Assembly: GCA_033238645.1 (NCBI GenBank)
Contig: BQXR01000017.1
Coordinates: forward strand, 1 to 10,788
From: Thiomicrorhabdus sp033238645
Lineage (GTDB): Bacteria; Pseudomonadota; Gammaproteobacteria; Thiomicrospirales; Thiomicrospiraceae
Direction of reading: 5' to 3'
DNA: 10,788 nucleotides
The stretch's first letter is position 1, and each line of letters starts with the position of its first letter. Position numbers and translations under genes: made by a program. The notes under the pieces are model-generated. The model had not been told where the DNA came from and made no database searches. It saw only the letters and a program-made list of their open reading frames with translations. Of the stretch, positions 1-7,251 are shown in pieces.

Positions 1-1059
1 AGAAGTTTATTAGTTATATCCCTATTCTCACCTGCAGCGATGGCTGCCGTAGATTCAGATAATGATACTTGTAATTCCTCTGAAGGCCTAGAAGGCTGGG
101 CTGTTTGGTGTGGTGTTGATAGCTATTTAACACAGCAAGAACTAACGGCAGCAGGTCCTGTTCTTGGTGGTGCAGGTTTAGCCTCGGTAGGGATTGATAA
201 TGATGGTTTTGGTGGTAAGGTTATTCCGCCTGTAACGCCTGAAGAGGCGGCAATAGAGTATAACTGGAAAGGTTATGCGGTATTATCTCATCAGGATTTA
301 GGAGAGCTTGAGTCGGGTGTAATTAGTCTTAGAATAGATCCTGCCACAGGTCTTGTAGAGGGTGTAATGGTAACCTCAGCGGGTAAAACCATTGTTTTAA
401 ACAAAGATGCTGAGTTCTTTGCTGGTGAATCAGTTCTTGATGGTAATGGTTTCTTTGTGGCTTCTGAAGATGGTAAGTTTGGCCTTTTGACATTTGATAT
501 AGGCTACTTTATACGACAAGATGCTGAGGTTTTTGAGAAGACAATCTCTTTATTACTATCTGAATCAGTTTCAACAAATGCATTGATTGGTGGCTTTGGG
601 GGTAGCTTGGCTGGTGGAGCAGCGGGTGGAACCTTGACCCCTTTAGCAGATATGGCTAATTTAGCAAGCTTAAACAGAGTCGCTATCTATTCAGGGCAGG
701 GTCTATATGCTACATCTAATGGTTATAGTAATATGATGAATAATGATATGCGTGTTGAATTTGGTACGGGGTCTTGGACTGGAAATTGGACTGGAAACCA
801 GACTGACAATCAGAATTCTAGCTTAGGCTTAGCTGCTTCAGGTATTGTTACGGGTAATCAATTTTCATCTACGTCAATTACGGATAATGGAAATTATGCT
901 GAGGTGGCTCTTCCTGTCGTGAATGTTACTGGATCAATAAATGGCTCTTTTAATGGGTCGAATGCGTCTAGTTTGTCAGGTGGTTTGGATATTAACTATA
1001 GAGGTCAAAAGGTAGTTGGTGCGTTTATTGCAACTCAGGGTAAAAATTTAGATAAATAA
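1..1059 (+). CDS. Exported protein with C-terminal TbpB-like beta-barrel domain (5' end outside window)
   Basis: The reading frame is open from base 1, so the gene starts left of the window. The ATG at 40 is not the real start: bases 1-39 encode RSLLVISLFSPAA, the end of a signal-peptide core, and an A-M-A motif predicts cleavage near codon 41 of the window. There is no lipobox cysteine in the visible part, so it looks secreted or periplasmic. Counting from the Met at base 40, Cys11 and Cys24 are the only cysteines and may form a disulfide. Residues about 25-180 are an unassigned domain, about 183-197 a Gly-rich linker, and about 235-339 resemble the TbpB-type barrel: VEFGTGSWTGNW, an ASGIVTGNQF strand pair, then GSINGSFNGSNASSLSGG and VVGAFIAT, like the family's GxFYGPxAxELGG and GVFGAKR. 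Known relatives bind transferrin, haem or other host ligands and many are Slam/type XI secretion cargo; ligand and route here are inference. A 12-bp duplication lies in the barrel. A terminator follows the stop. Confidence 0.72.
   Translation, partial: RSLLVISLFSPAAMAAVDSDNDTCNSSEGLEGWAVWCGVDSYLTQQELTAAGPVLGGAGLASVGIDNDGFGGKVIPPVTPEEAAIEYNWKGYAVLSHQDLGELESGVISLRIDPATGLVEGVMVTSAGKTIVLNKDAEFFAGESVLDGNGFFVASEDGKFGLLTFDIGYFIRQDAEVFEKTISLLLSESVSTNALIGGFGGSLAGGAAGGTLTPLADMANLASLNRVAIYSGQGLYATSNGYSNMMNNDMRVEFGTGSWTGNWTGNQTDNQNSSLGLAASGIVTGNQFSSTSITDNGNYAEVALPVVNVTGSINGSFNGSNASSLSGGLDINYRGQKVVGAFIATQGKNLDK
774..797 (+). repeat. Perfect 12-bp tandem duplication inside the barrel domain
   Basis: TTGGACTGGAAA occurs twice with no gap, at 774-785 and 786-797. 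The length is a multiple of three, so it repeats the residues WTGN in frame and does not break the gene. It falls where TbpB-like barrels have a strand or loop, followed by an Asn-rich stretch (NQTDNQNSS). It looks like a recent slippage event. Confidence 0.9.
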
Positions 1060-1092
1060 AACCTTAAGTATTTAGAGGTTATTATTTTATAG

Positions 1093-1137
1093 AAGCCCGC
1101 AATAGGAAGTATTTTATACACTCTCTATTGCGGGCTT
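1093..1137 (+). terminator. Rho-independent terminator after the TbpB-like gene, possibly bidirectional
   Basis: A perfect 13-bp stem is formed by AAGCCCGCAATAG (1093-1105) and CTATTGCGGGCTT (1125-1137). The 19-nt loop holds a second small stem, GTAT (1109-1112) with ATAC (1116-1119). On the plus strand it is followed by TTATTGTTTG, a usable U-rich tail, 34 bp after the stop of the upstream gene. On the minus strand the tail (CTATAAAATAA) is weaker, but the hairpin lies 27 bp past the stop of the receptor remnant. It may therefore also end transcription arriving from the biotin operon. Confidence 0.85.
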
Positions 1138-1163
1138 TATTGTTTGCGGCTTAGATAATGGAG

Positions 1164-1280
1164 TTAACGAGGCAGTGTATTACTGCCCGTTTTAAAACCA
1201 GATACAGCCCCTTTCAGCTGATCACTTTCGGTATTCATCGCTTCAGCAGCAGCGGTTGTCTCTTCTACCAAAGCCGCATT
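1164..1280 (-). pseudogene. Remnant of a methyl-accepting chemotaxis protein C-terminus
   Basis: Reading the minus strand from 1280 to the stop at 1164-1166 gives 38 codons. They begin NAALVEETTAAAEAMNTES and continue DQLKGAVSGFKTGSNTLPR. This matches the very conserved end of chemotaxis receptors (family pattern QNAALVEEATAAAESL, then a hydrophobic V..F near the tail), including methylation-helix-like residues. Immediately upstream in the same frame is a stop (1281-1283), where an intact receptor would have Gln-Gln. None of the receptor's signalling tip, HAMP, membrane or sensor regions can be found before bioC begins at 1360. It has no start codon or ribosome binding site of its own. It is read here as a fossil left by deletion or recombination, not an expressed gene. 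Confidence 0.85.
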
Positions 1281-1359
1281 TTATCGTGGTACCTGAGAAA
1301 TTTATAGATTTGGTAGGAAGTTGTTCGAGAAGTGAATAAGGCAGTGAGAGGCTTAAGGT
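1281..1359. other. Non-coding gap between receptor remnant and bioC, nothing recognised
   Basis: These 79 bp separate the stop of bioC from the receptor fragment. No hairpin with a U tail, no promoter and no continuation of either gene was found in any minus-strand frame. The junction at 1280/1281 is where similarity to chemotaxis receptors stops abruptly. Confidence 0.5.
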
Positions 1360-2340
1360 TTACAGTTGTTTGGTCTGTTTAGCAAAGTCTTCTAAAGAGA
1401 TCTCAATATGACTTGATTTGTTACGATTAGGCCCTTTGAGTACTTCTTCTGCCGCCCATGCATGGCCGTGAACAACTTCGTAAGTGGCGGGGATCTTCCC
1501 ATCTTTTCGTAGGGATTCATAAGCTTCTAGCATGGTCTGAAAACGGGTTTTACCCATAAGCCCTTGGCTGCGATTTAAGTTGGCATTGGTGGCTCCAATG
1601 GCTTTCAGGTCTTTTAAAACACCAATCGGTTTATCATAAGTTAGGGTAAAGAGTTCCATATCCATAACGGGTTGGCCAAAACCTGAACGGATGAGTGCAT
1701 CGCCAACATCGTGCATATCAATAAATTGATTTACATGCGCTTGCTCACTATCAGCAATGCGCCAAGCTTGACGCAGCTCCTTTAAAGTATCAGGGCCAAA
1801 GGTGGTAAACATCAACAAACCTTCAGGGCGAAGTACGCGTCTAAACTCTTCAAAGACGGCATCCAAATCATCACACCATTGCAACATCAAATTACTGACA
1901 ATCAGATCAACGCTATTCTCTGCAAATGGCAGTTGGTAGACATCTGCATTAATTGGGGTAGCCCCCTGTTTAAAAGCAAGGCTTTTAGTGAGTTTGCCGT
2001 TTTGTAGCCAGTGGTTAAGCCCTTCGCCTAGTTGAGGCAGGCGAGGTTTTTGTAGGCGAGGTGCAGCTTGCTTAAGCATAGCGGCAGATAGATCCACGGC
2101 GAATAGCTGTGCATTTGGATAGCGTGCCATGACTTTTTCAGTTAAAAGGCCTGTTCCAGCACCTAAATCCAAAATGGTCTGCGTCTCAATAGTGGTGAGT
2201 GCTAAGCGTTCATCAATACGCTCGGCAACGGTTTTTTGTAAGATGGCTGCATCATCATAACTGGGTGCGGCATGGCTGAAGTGCTTTTTAATGTGTTGGC
2301 GATTAACACTAACCACGTGAGCAGAGTTTGATTCAGACAT
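1360..2340 (-). CDS. bioC: Malonyl-ACP O-methyltransferase BioC
   Basis: BioC transfers a methyl group from S-adenosylmethionine to the free carboxyl of malonyl-ACP, which lets fatty acid synthesis build pimeloyl-ACP methyl ester in the cytoplasm. The 326-residue protein has SAM motif I LDLGAGTG at 57-64, an acidic ribose-binding residue at Asp83 (AVDLS), the SNLMLQWC strand at 149-156 and the BioC signature TTFGPDTLKELRQAW at 179-193. The N-terminus (VNRQHIKKHFSHAAPSYDD) aligns with other BioC proteins, which supports the ATG at 2340; the ribosome site before it is weak (CCGGA very close to the ATG). It is about 75 residues longer than E. coli BioC, mainly through an insert at about 95-130 and a C-terminal tail after about 300. 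It is the last gene of the operon, 55 bp after bioH. No bioD follows. Confidence 0.93.
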   Translation of the reverse strand: MSESNSAHVVSVNRQHIKKHFSHAAPSYDDAAILQKTVAERIDERLALTTIETQTILDLGAGTGLLTEKVMARYPNAQLFAVDLSAAMLKQAAPRLQKPRLPQLGEGLNHWLQNGKLTKSLAFKQGATPINADVYQLPFAENSVDLIVSNLMLQWCDDLDAVFEEFRRVLRPEGLLMFTTFGPDTLKELRQAWRIADSEQAHVNQFIDMHDVGDALIRSGFGQPVMDMELFTLTYDKPIGVLKDLKAIGATNANLNRSQGLMGKTRFQTMLEAYESLRKDGKIPATYEVVHGHAWAAEEVLKGPNRNKSSHIEISLEDFAKQTKQL

Positions 2341-2395
2341 TCCGGTAATTCACTTTATATAGGTTGTTATAGGGTTGATGCGACTAAGGTATTTA

Positions 2396-3220
2396 CTAGG
2401 GATCTTTATTTAGAAAAGCGATAATTTTCTGAGCTGTTTCTATGGGGTGTGATCTGAAAGGCATATGGCCTGCACCCGTTAAAATCTCAATATGTGAGAT
2501 GGGCTGTATTGTACTGTTTTCAGCGAGAAAAGCCTCAATAAAATTTATGGGAATTAAGGGGTCATTTTCACCTAATAGCCAGAGTGTTGGGCTTTTTACT
2601 TCTGTCGCTCGTGGGCGACAATCGATAGAGCTTAGCAGCTGCAAGCCTTGTAATAGTCCCGCTAGGATAGGGAGTTTACTCTCTTTTACCTGTGTCATGA
2701 GTTGCTTGATTAGTGGTCTTGCACCTTCAGTACCTTGTAACTGTAGTTTCCAGAAGTGCTTTAATGTTGCTGCTTTATCTTGTTTAATTGCTTTTACAAA
2801 ATCACTAATGAGTTCAGGGGAAACACCATATTGCCATTGATCGCACTGGGTAAATCGTGGGCTCGTTGCCATACAGATGAGCTTGTCTATTTTCTGCGGG
2901 TAGTTTAGGGCAATCTTTTGTGCCAAAAGTCCCCCTAGAGACCAGCCAAGCAGGTGCGTTTTTTTTGGTAAAACGGCCTCAATCGCCTCCAGCCATGCAG
3001 ACTCAAGCTGCATATCTGTTGGAGAATCAAGTTTCAGTGATTTGCTATAGCCAAAGCCAGGTAATTCAATTAAGTGTACGGTAAAAAAGGGCGCTAAAGT
3101 CTCTTCAGCCCACTGTTTCCAAAAACTGTTTTGTGCTCCCCAGCCATGGATTAACGTTAAGCTGGGCCCCTTCCCAAACTTTTCACTGTTTAATTTTGCA
3201 TTTAACTCTGTATTTAACAT
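2396..3220 (-). CDS. bioH: Pimeloyl-ACP methyl ester esterase BioH
   Basis: BioH is an alpha/beta hydrolase that removes the methyl group from pimeloyl-ACP methyl ester, releasing pimeloyl-ACP for BioF. The 274-residue protein shows the oxyanion-region motif HGWGAQNSFW at 25-34, the nucleophile elbow LGWSLGG with Ser94, the acid Asp220 (GENDPLIP) and His252 (GAGHMPF), a complete triad in the expected order. The segments LPGFGYS and MATSPRFTQCDQW are typical of BioH rather than of general hydrolases. The ATG at 3220 starts 3 bp after the stop of the DUF748 gene, and its ribosome site (AGGA) lies inside the end of that gene, so the two are probably translationally coupled. It is followed by bioC, its pathway partner. 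The assignment is firm from the motifs and the context. Confidence 0.93.
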   Translation of the reverse strand: MLNTELNAKLNSEKFGKGPSLTLIHGWGAQNSFWKQWAEETLAPFFTVHLIELPGFGYSKSLKLDSPTDMQLESAWLEAIEAVLPKKTHLLGWSLGGLLAQKIALNYPQKIDKLICMATSPRFTQCDQWQYGVSPELISDFVKAIKQDKAATLKHFWKLQLQGTEGARPLIKQLMTQVKESKLPILAGLLQGLQLLSSIDCRPRATEVKSPTLWLLGENDPLIPINFIEAFLAENSTIQPISHIEILTGAGHMPFRSHPIETAQKIIAFLNKDP

Positions 3221-3223
3221 TAA

Positions 3224-5968
3224 CTAAATTCCTACCTCTACGCTGGGTTTGCCTTCAGTAGCCTCAATTGTCGGCTGGCAAAGAATAATTTGATTGGCTG
3301 AGCTACCGAGCTCAACAAGTTTACGTTTAATGACTTTTTTTCGTTCTTGAGCCAGCGAAAAGAGTTGCTCGTCATCAATAACGCTCTCTTCAGCGGCCTG
3401 TTGCGCTTGGCGTGCCGCTGTTGTATTAGAGTCACTGTCTGTTTTCTCTGCTGCTTGAACGGCTTTATCAGCTGCCAATTTGGCGATCTCTTTTAGAGCA
3501 GGGCGGTCACTCTCTTTGGTGCCACCACAGAGTTTAATTTGAATACCTTTACGTTCCTCTAGCAACTGACTAATTTTGCCAAGGTAGCTCTGCATTTCAG
3601 GGTTCAAGTTGCTGTCACCAGGCTCAAATGTAATCATTTGTAGTTTAACGGAGGTGAGTTGATCAGCAACAAACTCACCCGCCATTAAGATAGCACCAAA
3701 GGGTTGTAGTGCTAGCAATAGATAGCTCTTGGTTGCTTTGAGTAGGGCGTTGTTGACGGCTGTTGTAATAATATCGTTCAGATCAAAATTGAGGTCACTT
3801 AAATCACCTTTAATAGGTAGTTTCAGATGGATATTATCTTTACGATCTTTTAGTAGAGAGATGCCTGCTTCAAGGGGTATGCTCAACTGCTTCTTAAAGG
3901 CTTGACCTTTATTGTCGGTACCAGACACTTCCAGTTGATTTATGTACAGATCATTCAGGGCATTAAGTTTATTATCTTTAATCTGCGTTTCTAATGATGC
4001 AGTGAGTTGTCCGCTCTTCACTTGATAGCCAATAAACTGCTCAGCAAAGGGGGAAAGTGCCAGTAGAGAGAGGCTCTCAATATTGGTTTTAGCTTGAAGA
4101 TTTAGTTTTGGATTAAGTGCTTGAAACTGACCTTTACTGACGATCTTACTAAACTCATCAAAGACAATATTTACTTCATAGGGCGTATTAGCCTTGGGCT
4201 TCTGGCTATCAATAGTACCCAGTGTTAACTTGGTTAGGTTAAACATTTTGTTCAATGGCAAACCTCCTGAATCGCTTTTGATTAAAACCTGATTATCACC
4301 AGAAACTGTTAGTCTTTTTAGACGGTAGTTGAAAGTGGATGGTGATATTTTAGCTTGGTCATTTGTAGCTCCACTGCTTGTCTTAGTGGCCATGGATTGT
4401 GTTGCAGGCAAGCTCTGTTGGAGTTGCTTGATCAGGGCAATTTTACCGTCTTTATTGAAGATTAGATGGGTTTGACTGCCTTGCAGACTTAGAGCACCTA
4501 ATGTCAGCTGATTAAGGCTATTTGAGCCAATAGCGGCTAGTTGAGAGTGGTCTAAATTAAGTTTGTGCAAATTGAGCAGGGGGGGTGTGTTTTTAGCTCT
4601 GAGCAGACTTAACTGGGTTAATTGAATATCATCCAGCTGGATAGTGTCTAAGTTATTGACCGAGAATTGTCCGATTTTTAATGCCTTTAAAGTAGCTAGA
4701 TTTAAGTGCGTTTTTGTATTGTTTGTTTTAAGGGCTTTTAAGTTAATTAAGCCACTTACCACAAGCTGCATTTTTTCAGCCGTTGCCTCTGTGTTGGGTA
4801 GGTTCAGGTTTAACTTTCCCTGCCAGTCAAGCTGTTTTACTTGGGCGCTATAAGGGGATTGTGAGGCTTTTAGGTTATTAACCGTTAGTTGCCCTGTTTG
4901 CGTTAACTGAATATTTTCTGGGCTGATCTGTAGGTTTAAATCAAGCTGACTGGCAATATCTTGCGATAGCTGAATATTTTGTGTGTTCTCGGTTATTTTT
5001 AAACCTGTTAGTTTGCTTTGGCCATACAGGTGAATCGCTTGCTGGTTTGATTGAGTGGTCCTATCTTGAACAAAGTGAAAGTCACCTTTCCAGTTAAACT
5101 GTTTGAAAGCGGCATTCAGTTTCTCTTGTTTAAGGACAAACTGTTCAATCTGAATCAAGCCCTGTTGATAGTAAGCGATTCCACTGGCTGTCTGACTCAG
5201 AGTAAAGGTCAGGTTATTGCTCAGGGTTCCGTTTAAATAGTGACTAACCTCTGGCGCAAAGTGATCGGCCAAATAGCGCAGCTGTGCGAGATCAAAATGG
5301 TCTAGATCAAAAGTTCCCACCACTTTTGGTTCTTCATCAAAGAGGTGAAGTTGTAGGTTGGCATCTAAATCTGACTGGTTGAGCTGGCTTTGTAGCAAAA
5401 GGCGGTGAAAATCAGTTTCTTGATTAATGGTTAAAAATCTAATTTTATAGTCTGTTTTACCTTTAAGTTGTTGATCTTCAATATGCTCTAGTCTGATGCT
5501 AACCGCTTCTAGTTTGACCTCTTCAACACCGATGCCAAAAGAGAGCGAGGATTCTGTCTCATCTGTTGTTTCACGCTCTAAAGGCAGTGCTAATCCCGCA
5601 ATGATAATCTGCTTGTCAGCTAATTGAATCGGTAGGTCACTATGACTTAAATAAAGGGTTTCAATGAGCAGCTGTTTGCGCAGTAGTGCAAAAAGACTGA
5701 TTTGCACCTCTACATAATCTACTTGTGCATAGTGCTTATTTTGACGGTATAGCGTGAGCTGTTCTAAGCGTATATTGGCTAGAAAGGGGTTGAAGTCAAT
5801 ATCGGCTATCTCAACACGATCAATGCCCTGTGCCGCACCTTGCTTGAGTAAGAAGTTTTGTAGGCTGGACTGAATGATGATCGGAATTGCAATCAGGGCA
5901 GCAACTAATAGAGCCAAAACAATACTTGTCCATTTATACTTTTTGAGTGTCAAAAATAGGTGAAACAT
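3224..5968 (-). CDS. DUF748/AsmA-like inner-membrane-anchored periplasmic protein inside the biotin operon
   Basis: From the ATG at 5968 this is a 914-residue protein. A GTG at 5998 would add ten residues, but only the ATG has a plausible ribosome site (GGGA, 10 nt upstream). A membrane helix at about 13-32 (WTSIVLALLVAALIAIPIII) follows a short basic cytoplasmic start, so the bulk is periplasmic. Residues about 45-120 (GIDRVEIADIDFNPFLANIRLEQLTL, VDYVEVQISLFALLRKQLLIETL) are typical of the DUF748 branch of AsmA-like proteins. A long series of beta-rich segments follows, then an OmpA-like end starting MITFEPGDSNLNPEMQSYL, with an Ala/Gln-rich helical stretch before the final strand. AsmA-like proteins are linked to lipid transport and outer membrane maintenance; the role here is unknown. 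The only cysteines are 814 and 897, both periplasmic. It lies 45 bp after bioF and 3 bp before bioH, so it is almost certainly co-transcribed with the biotin genes. Confidence 0.85.
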   Translation of the reverse strand: MFHLFLTLKKYKWTSIVLALLVAALIAIPIIIQSSLQNFLLKQGAAQGIDRVEIADIDFNPFLANIRLEQLTLYRQNKHYAQVDYVEVQISLFALLRKQLLIETLYLSHSDLPIQLADKQIIIAGLALPLERETTDETESSLSFGIGVEEVKLEAVSIRLEHIEDQQLKGKTDYKIRFLTINQETDFHRLLLQSQLNQSDLDANLQLHLFDEEPKVVGTFDLDHFDLAQLRYLADHFAPEVSHYLNGTLSNNLTFTLSQTASGIAYYQQGLIQIEQFVLKQEKLNAAFKQFNWKGDFHFVQDRTTQSNQQAIHLYGQSKLTGLKITENTQNIQLSQDIASQLDLNLQISPENIQLTQTGQLTVNNLKASQSPYSAQVKQLDWQGKLNLNLPNTEATAEKMQLVVSGLINLKALKTNNTKTHLNLATLKALKIGQFSVNNLDTIQLDDIQLTQLSLLRAKNTPPLLNLHKLNLDHSQLAAIGSNSLNQLTLGALSLQGSQTHLIFNKDGKIALIKQLQQSLPATQSMATKTSSGATNDQAKISPSTFNYRLKRLTVSGDNQVLIKSDSGGLPLNKMFNLTKLTLGTIDSQKPKANTPYEVNIVFDEFSKIVSKGQFQALNPKLNLQAKTNIESLSLLALSPFAEQFIGYQVKSGQLTASLETQIKDNKLNALNDLYINQLEVSGTDNKGQAFKKQLSIPLEAGISLLKDRKDNIHLKLPIKGDLSDLNFDLNDIITTAVNNALLKATKSYLLLALQPFGAILMAGEFVADQLTSVKLQMITFEPGDSNLNPEMQSYLGKISQLLEERKGIQIKLCGGTKESDRPALKEIAKLAADKAVQAAEKTDSDSNTTAARQAQQAAEESVIDDEQLFSLAQERKKVIKRKLVELGSSANQIILCQPTIEATEGKPSVEVGI

Positions 5969-6013
5969 ATCGATGTTATCCCATTGAGTGGATGGCACTC
6001 AGGTTTGAGTTTC

Positions 6014-7204
6014 TTAAAACTGAGCTTGGCAGTTTTTAAGGGCTTGCAGTAGTTGGACAATCTGTTCGCTGCTGTGGCTTGCAGAGAGCGTAACTCTCAA
6101 ACGTGCTTGTCCTGCGGGTACGGTGGGCGGCCTAATGGCACTGACCCAAAAGCCTTGTTGTTTAAGTGATTCACTCCACGCTAAAGCTATTTTACTACTT
6201 CCCAGTATAATCGGTTGGATAGGGCTTGGCGAGTCCCAAAGCGTAAGTCCTAAAGCCAAAGCAGCTTGTCTAAACTGTTGAATATGTTGTTGCAAGGTTT
6301 CACGTGAAGCTTGAGCATTTTTCACTAATTTAAGTGACTCTCGAATGGCCAAGGCATTGAGTTGTGGCATGGCGGTGGTGTAGATATAGGGGCGTGCAAA
6401 CTGAATCAGTGCCTCTATTAAGGTGGCACTGCCTGCAACAAAAGCACCCGAGCAACCAAAGGCTTTTCCCAGGGTGCCGACTAGAATGGTATTTTCATCA
6501 GGGGTTAATCCAAAGTGTTCAAAACAGCCCTTACCATTTTCACCTAGAGCACCAAAGCCGTGCGCATCATCCACCAGTAACCACGCATTGTACTTTTGTG
6601 CCAGTCTTTGAGTTTCGAGCAGGGGGGCTAGGTCACCATCCATACTAAAAACACCATCGGTGACAATTATTGATTGCCCCCCTGTTTGTATATGGCTTTT
6701 TGCTGCTTGTTGCAGGCGGCGTTCTAAAGCTTGGATGTTTAAATGTGGGTAGCGTTTTAAAGTTGCTTCAGAGTGCAAAGCACCATCAATCAGTGAGGCA
6801 TGATTGAGCTTATCCGCCAAGATAATATCATTGCTCTGCATTAGAGTTTGTTGTACAGCGAGGTTGGCCATATAGCCTGTTGAAAAGAGTAGGGCGCGTT
6901 CGCAACCTAACCAATCTGCAATCTCTTCTTCGGCAAGATGGTGTTGTCGATGATGGCCTGTCACCAAATGAGCTGCCCCCGCACCGTAGCTGATCTCTTC
7001 AGACTGTAAACCTTCGATCAAAGCTTGTTTTATCTGAGGATGGTTTGCTAGCCCCAAGTAATCATTAGAGGAGAAGTTAATTACTGCTAAGCCATTGATC
7101 TGCATTTTGGCAGTTTGTGCAGATGTGACTAAAGGACGACTGCGGTAGAGATGTTGCTGCTGTCGCTGTTCTAAAAGAGGGGAGAAGCGGGCTTTAATAG
7201 ACAT
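6014..7204 (-). CDS. bioF: 8-amino-7-oxononanoate synthase BioF
   Basis: BioF is a PLP enzyme of the alpha-oxoamine synthase family that condenses pimeloyl-ACP with L-alanine to give 8-amino-7-oxononanoate, CO2 and free ACP. The 396-residue protein has the N-terminal motif FSSNDYLGLA at 44-53, GAGAAHLVTGHH at 74-85, the ring-stacking His135 (NHASL), Ser187 (VFSMDGD), the cofactor pair Asp212/His215 (VDDAHG) and the PLP-binding Lys247 (TLGKAFGCSGA). The end (VSAIRPPTVPAGQARLRVTLSA) is characteristic of BioF. Length is close to the family norm. The ATG at 7204 aligns with other BioF starts, but no convincing ribosome binding site precedes it; instead there is a G8 tract and a possible hairpin in the 47-bp gap after bioB. 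It is second in the operon. Confidence 0.95.
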   Translation of the reverse strand: MSIKARFSPLLEQRQQQHLYRSRPLVTSAQTAKMQINGLAVINFSSNDYLGLANHPQIKQALIEGLQSEEISYGAGAAHLVTGHHRQHHLAEEEIADWLGCERALLFSTGYMANLAVQQTLMQSNDIILADKLNHASLIDGALHSEATLKRYPHLNIQALERRLQQAAKSHIQTGGQSIIVTDGVFSMDGDLAPLLETQRLAQKYNAWLLVDDAHGFGALGENGKGCFEHFGLTPDENTILVGTLGKAFGCSGAFVAGSATLIEALIQFARPYIYTTAMPQLNALAIRESLKLVKNAQASRETLQQHIQQFRQAALALGLTLWDSPSPIQPIILGSSKIALAWSESLKQQGFWVSAIRPPTVPAGQARLRVTLSASHSSEQIVQLLQALKNCQAQF

Positions 7205-7214
7205 ATCAGATAGA

Positions 7215-7240
7215 AGGGAGAGTCACTTTAGACCCCCCCC
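7215..7240 (-). promoter_or_regulatory. Possible intercistronic hairpin with a G8 tract between bioB and bioF
   Basis: On the minus-strand RNA eight G residues (7240-7233) can pair with CUCUCCCU (7222-7215) around a 10-nt loop, giving an 8-bp stem with three G-U pairs. It ends about 10 nt before the bioF ATG at 7204, where a ribosome site would normally lie and none is seen. The fold is by hand pairing only. It could affect bioF translation or RNA processing, but that is inference. Confidence 0.35.
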
Positions 7241-7251
7241 TGCACAAAAGT

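Noticed and set aside
40..42. ATG at 40 as the start of the TbpB-like gene
   Set aside because: Upstream in-frame codons encode a hydrophobic signal-peptide end and this Met is the middle residue of the A-M-A cleavage motif.
1357..1365. GGTTTACAG, 8 of 9 match to a BirA operator half-site
   Set aside because: It overlaps the stop of bioC at the end of the operon and has no partner half at the right spacing.
2442..2840. 132-codon open frame on the plus strand
   Set aside because: It lies antisense to bioH, whose catalytic motifs are fully conserved in the other strand; the peptide has no recognisable domain.
6364..6648. Open frames of 94 and 62 codons on the plus strand
   Set aside because: Both are antisense to the catalytic core of bioF and match nothing recognisable.
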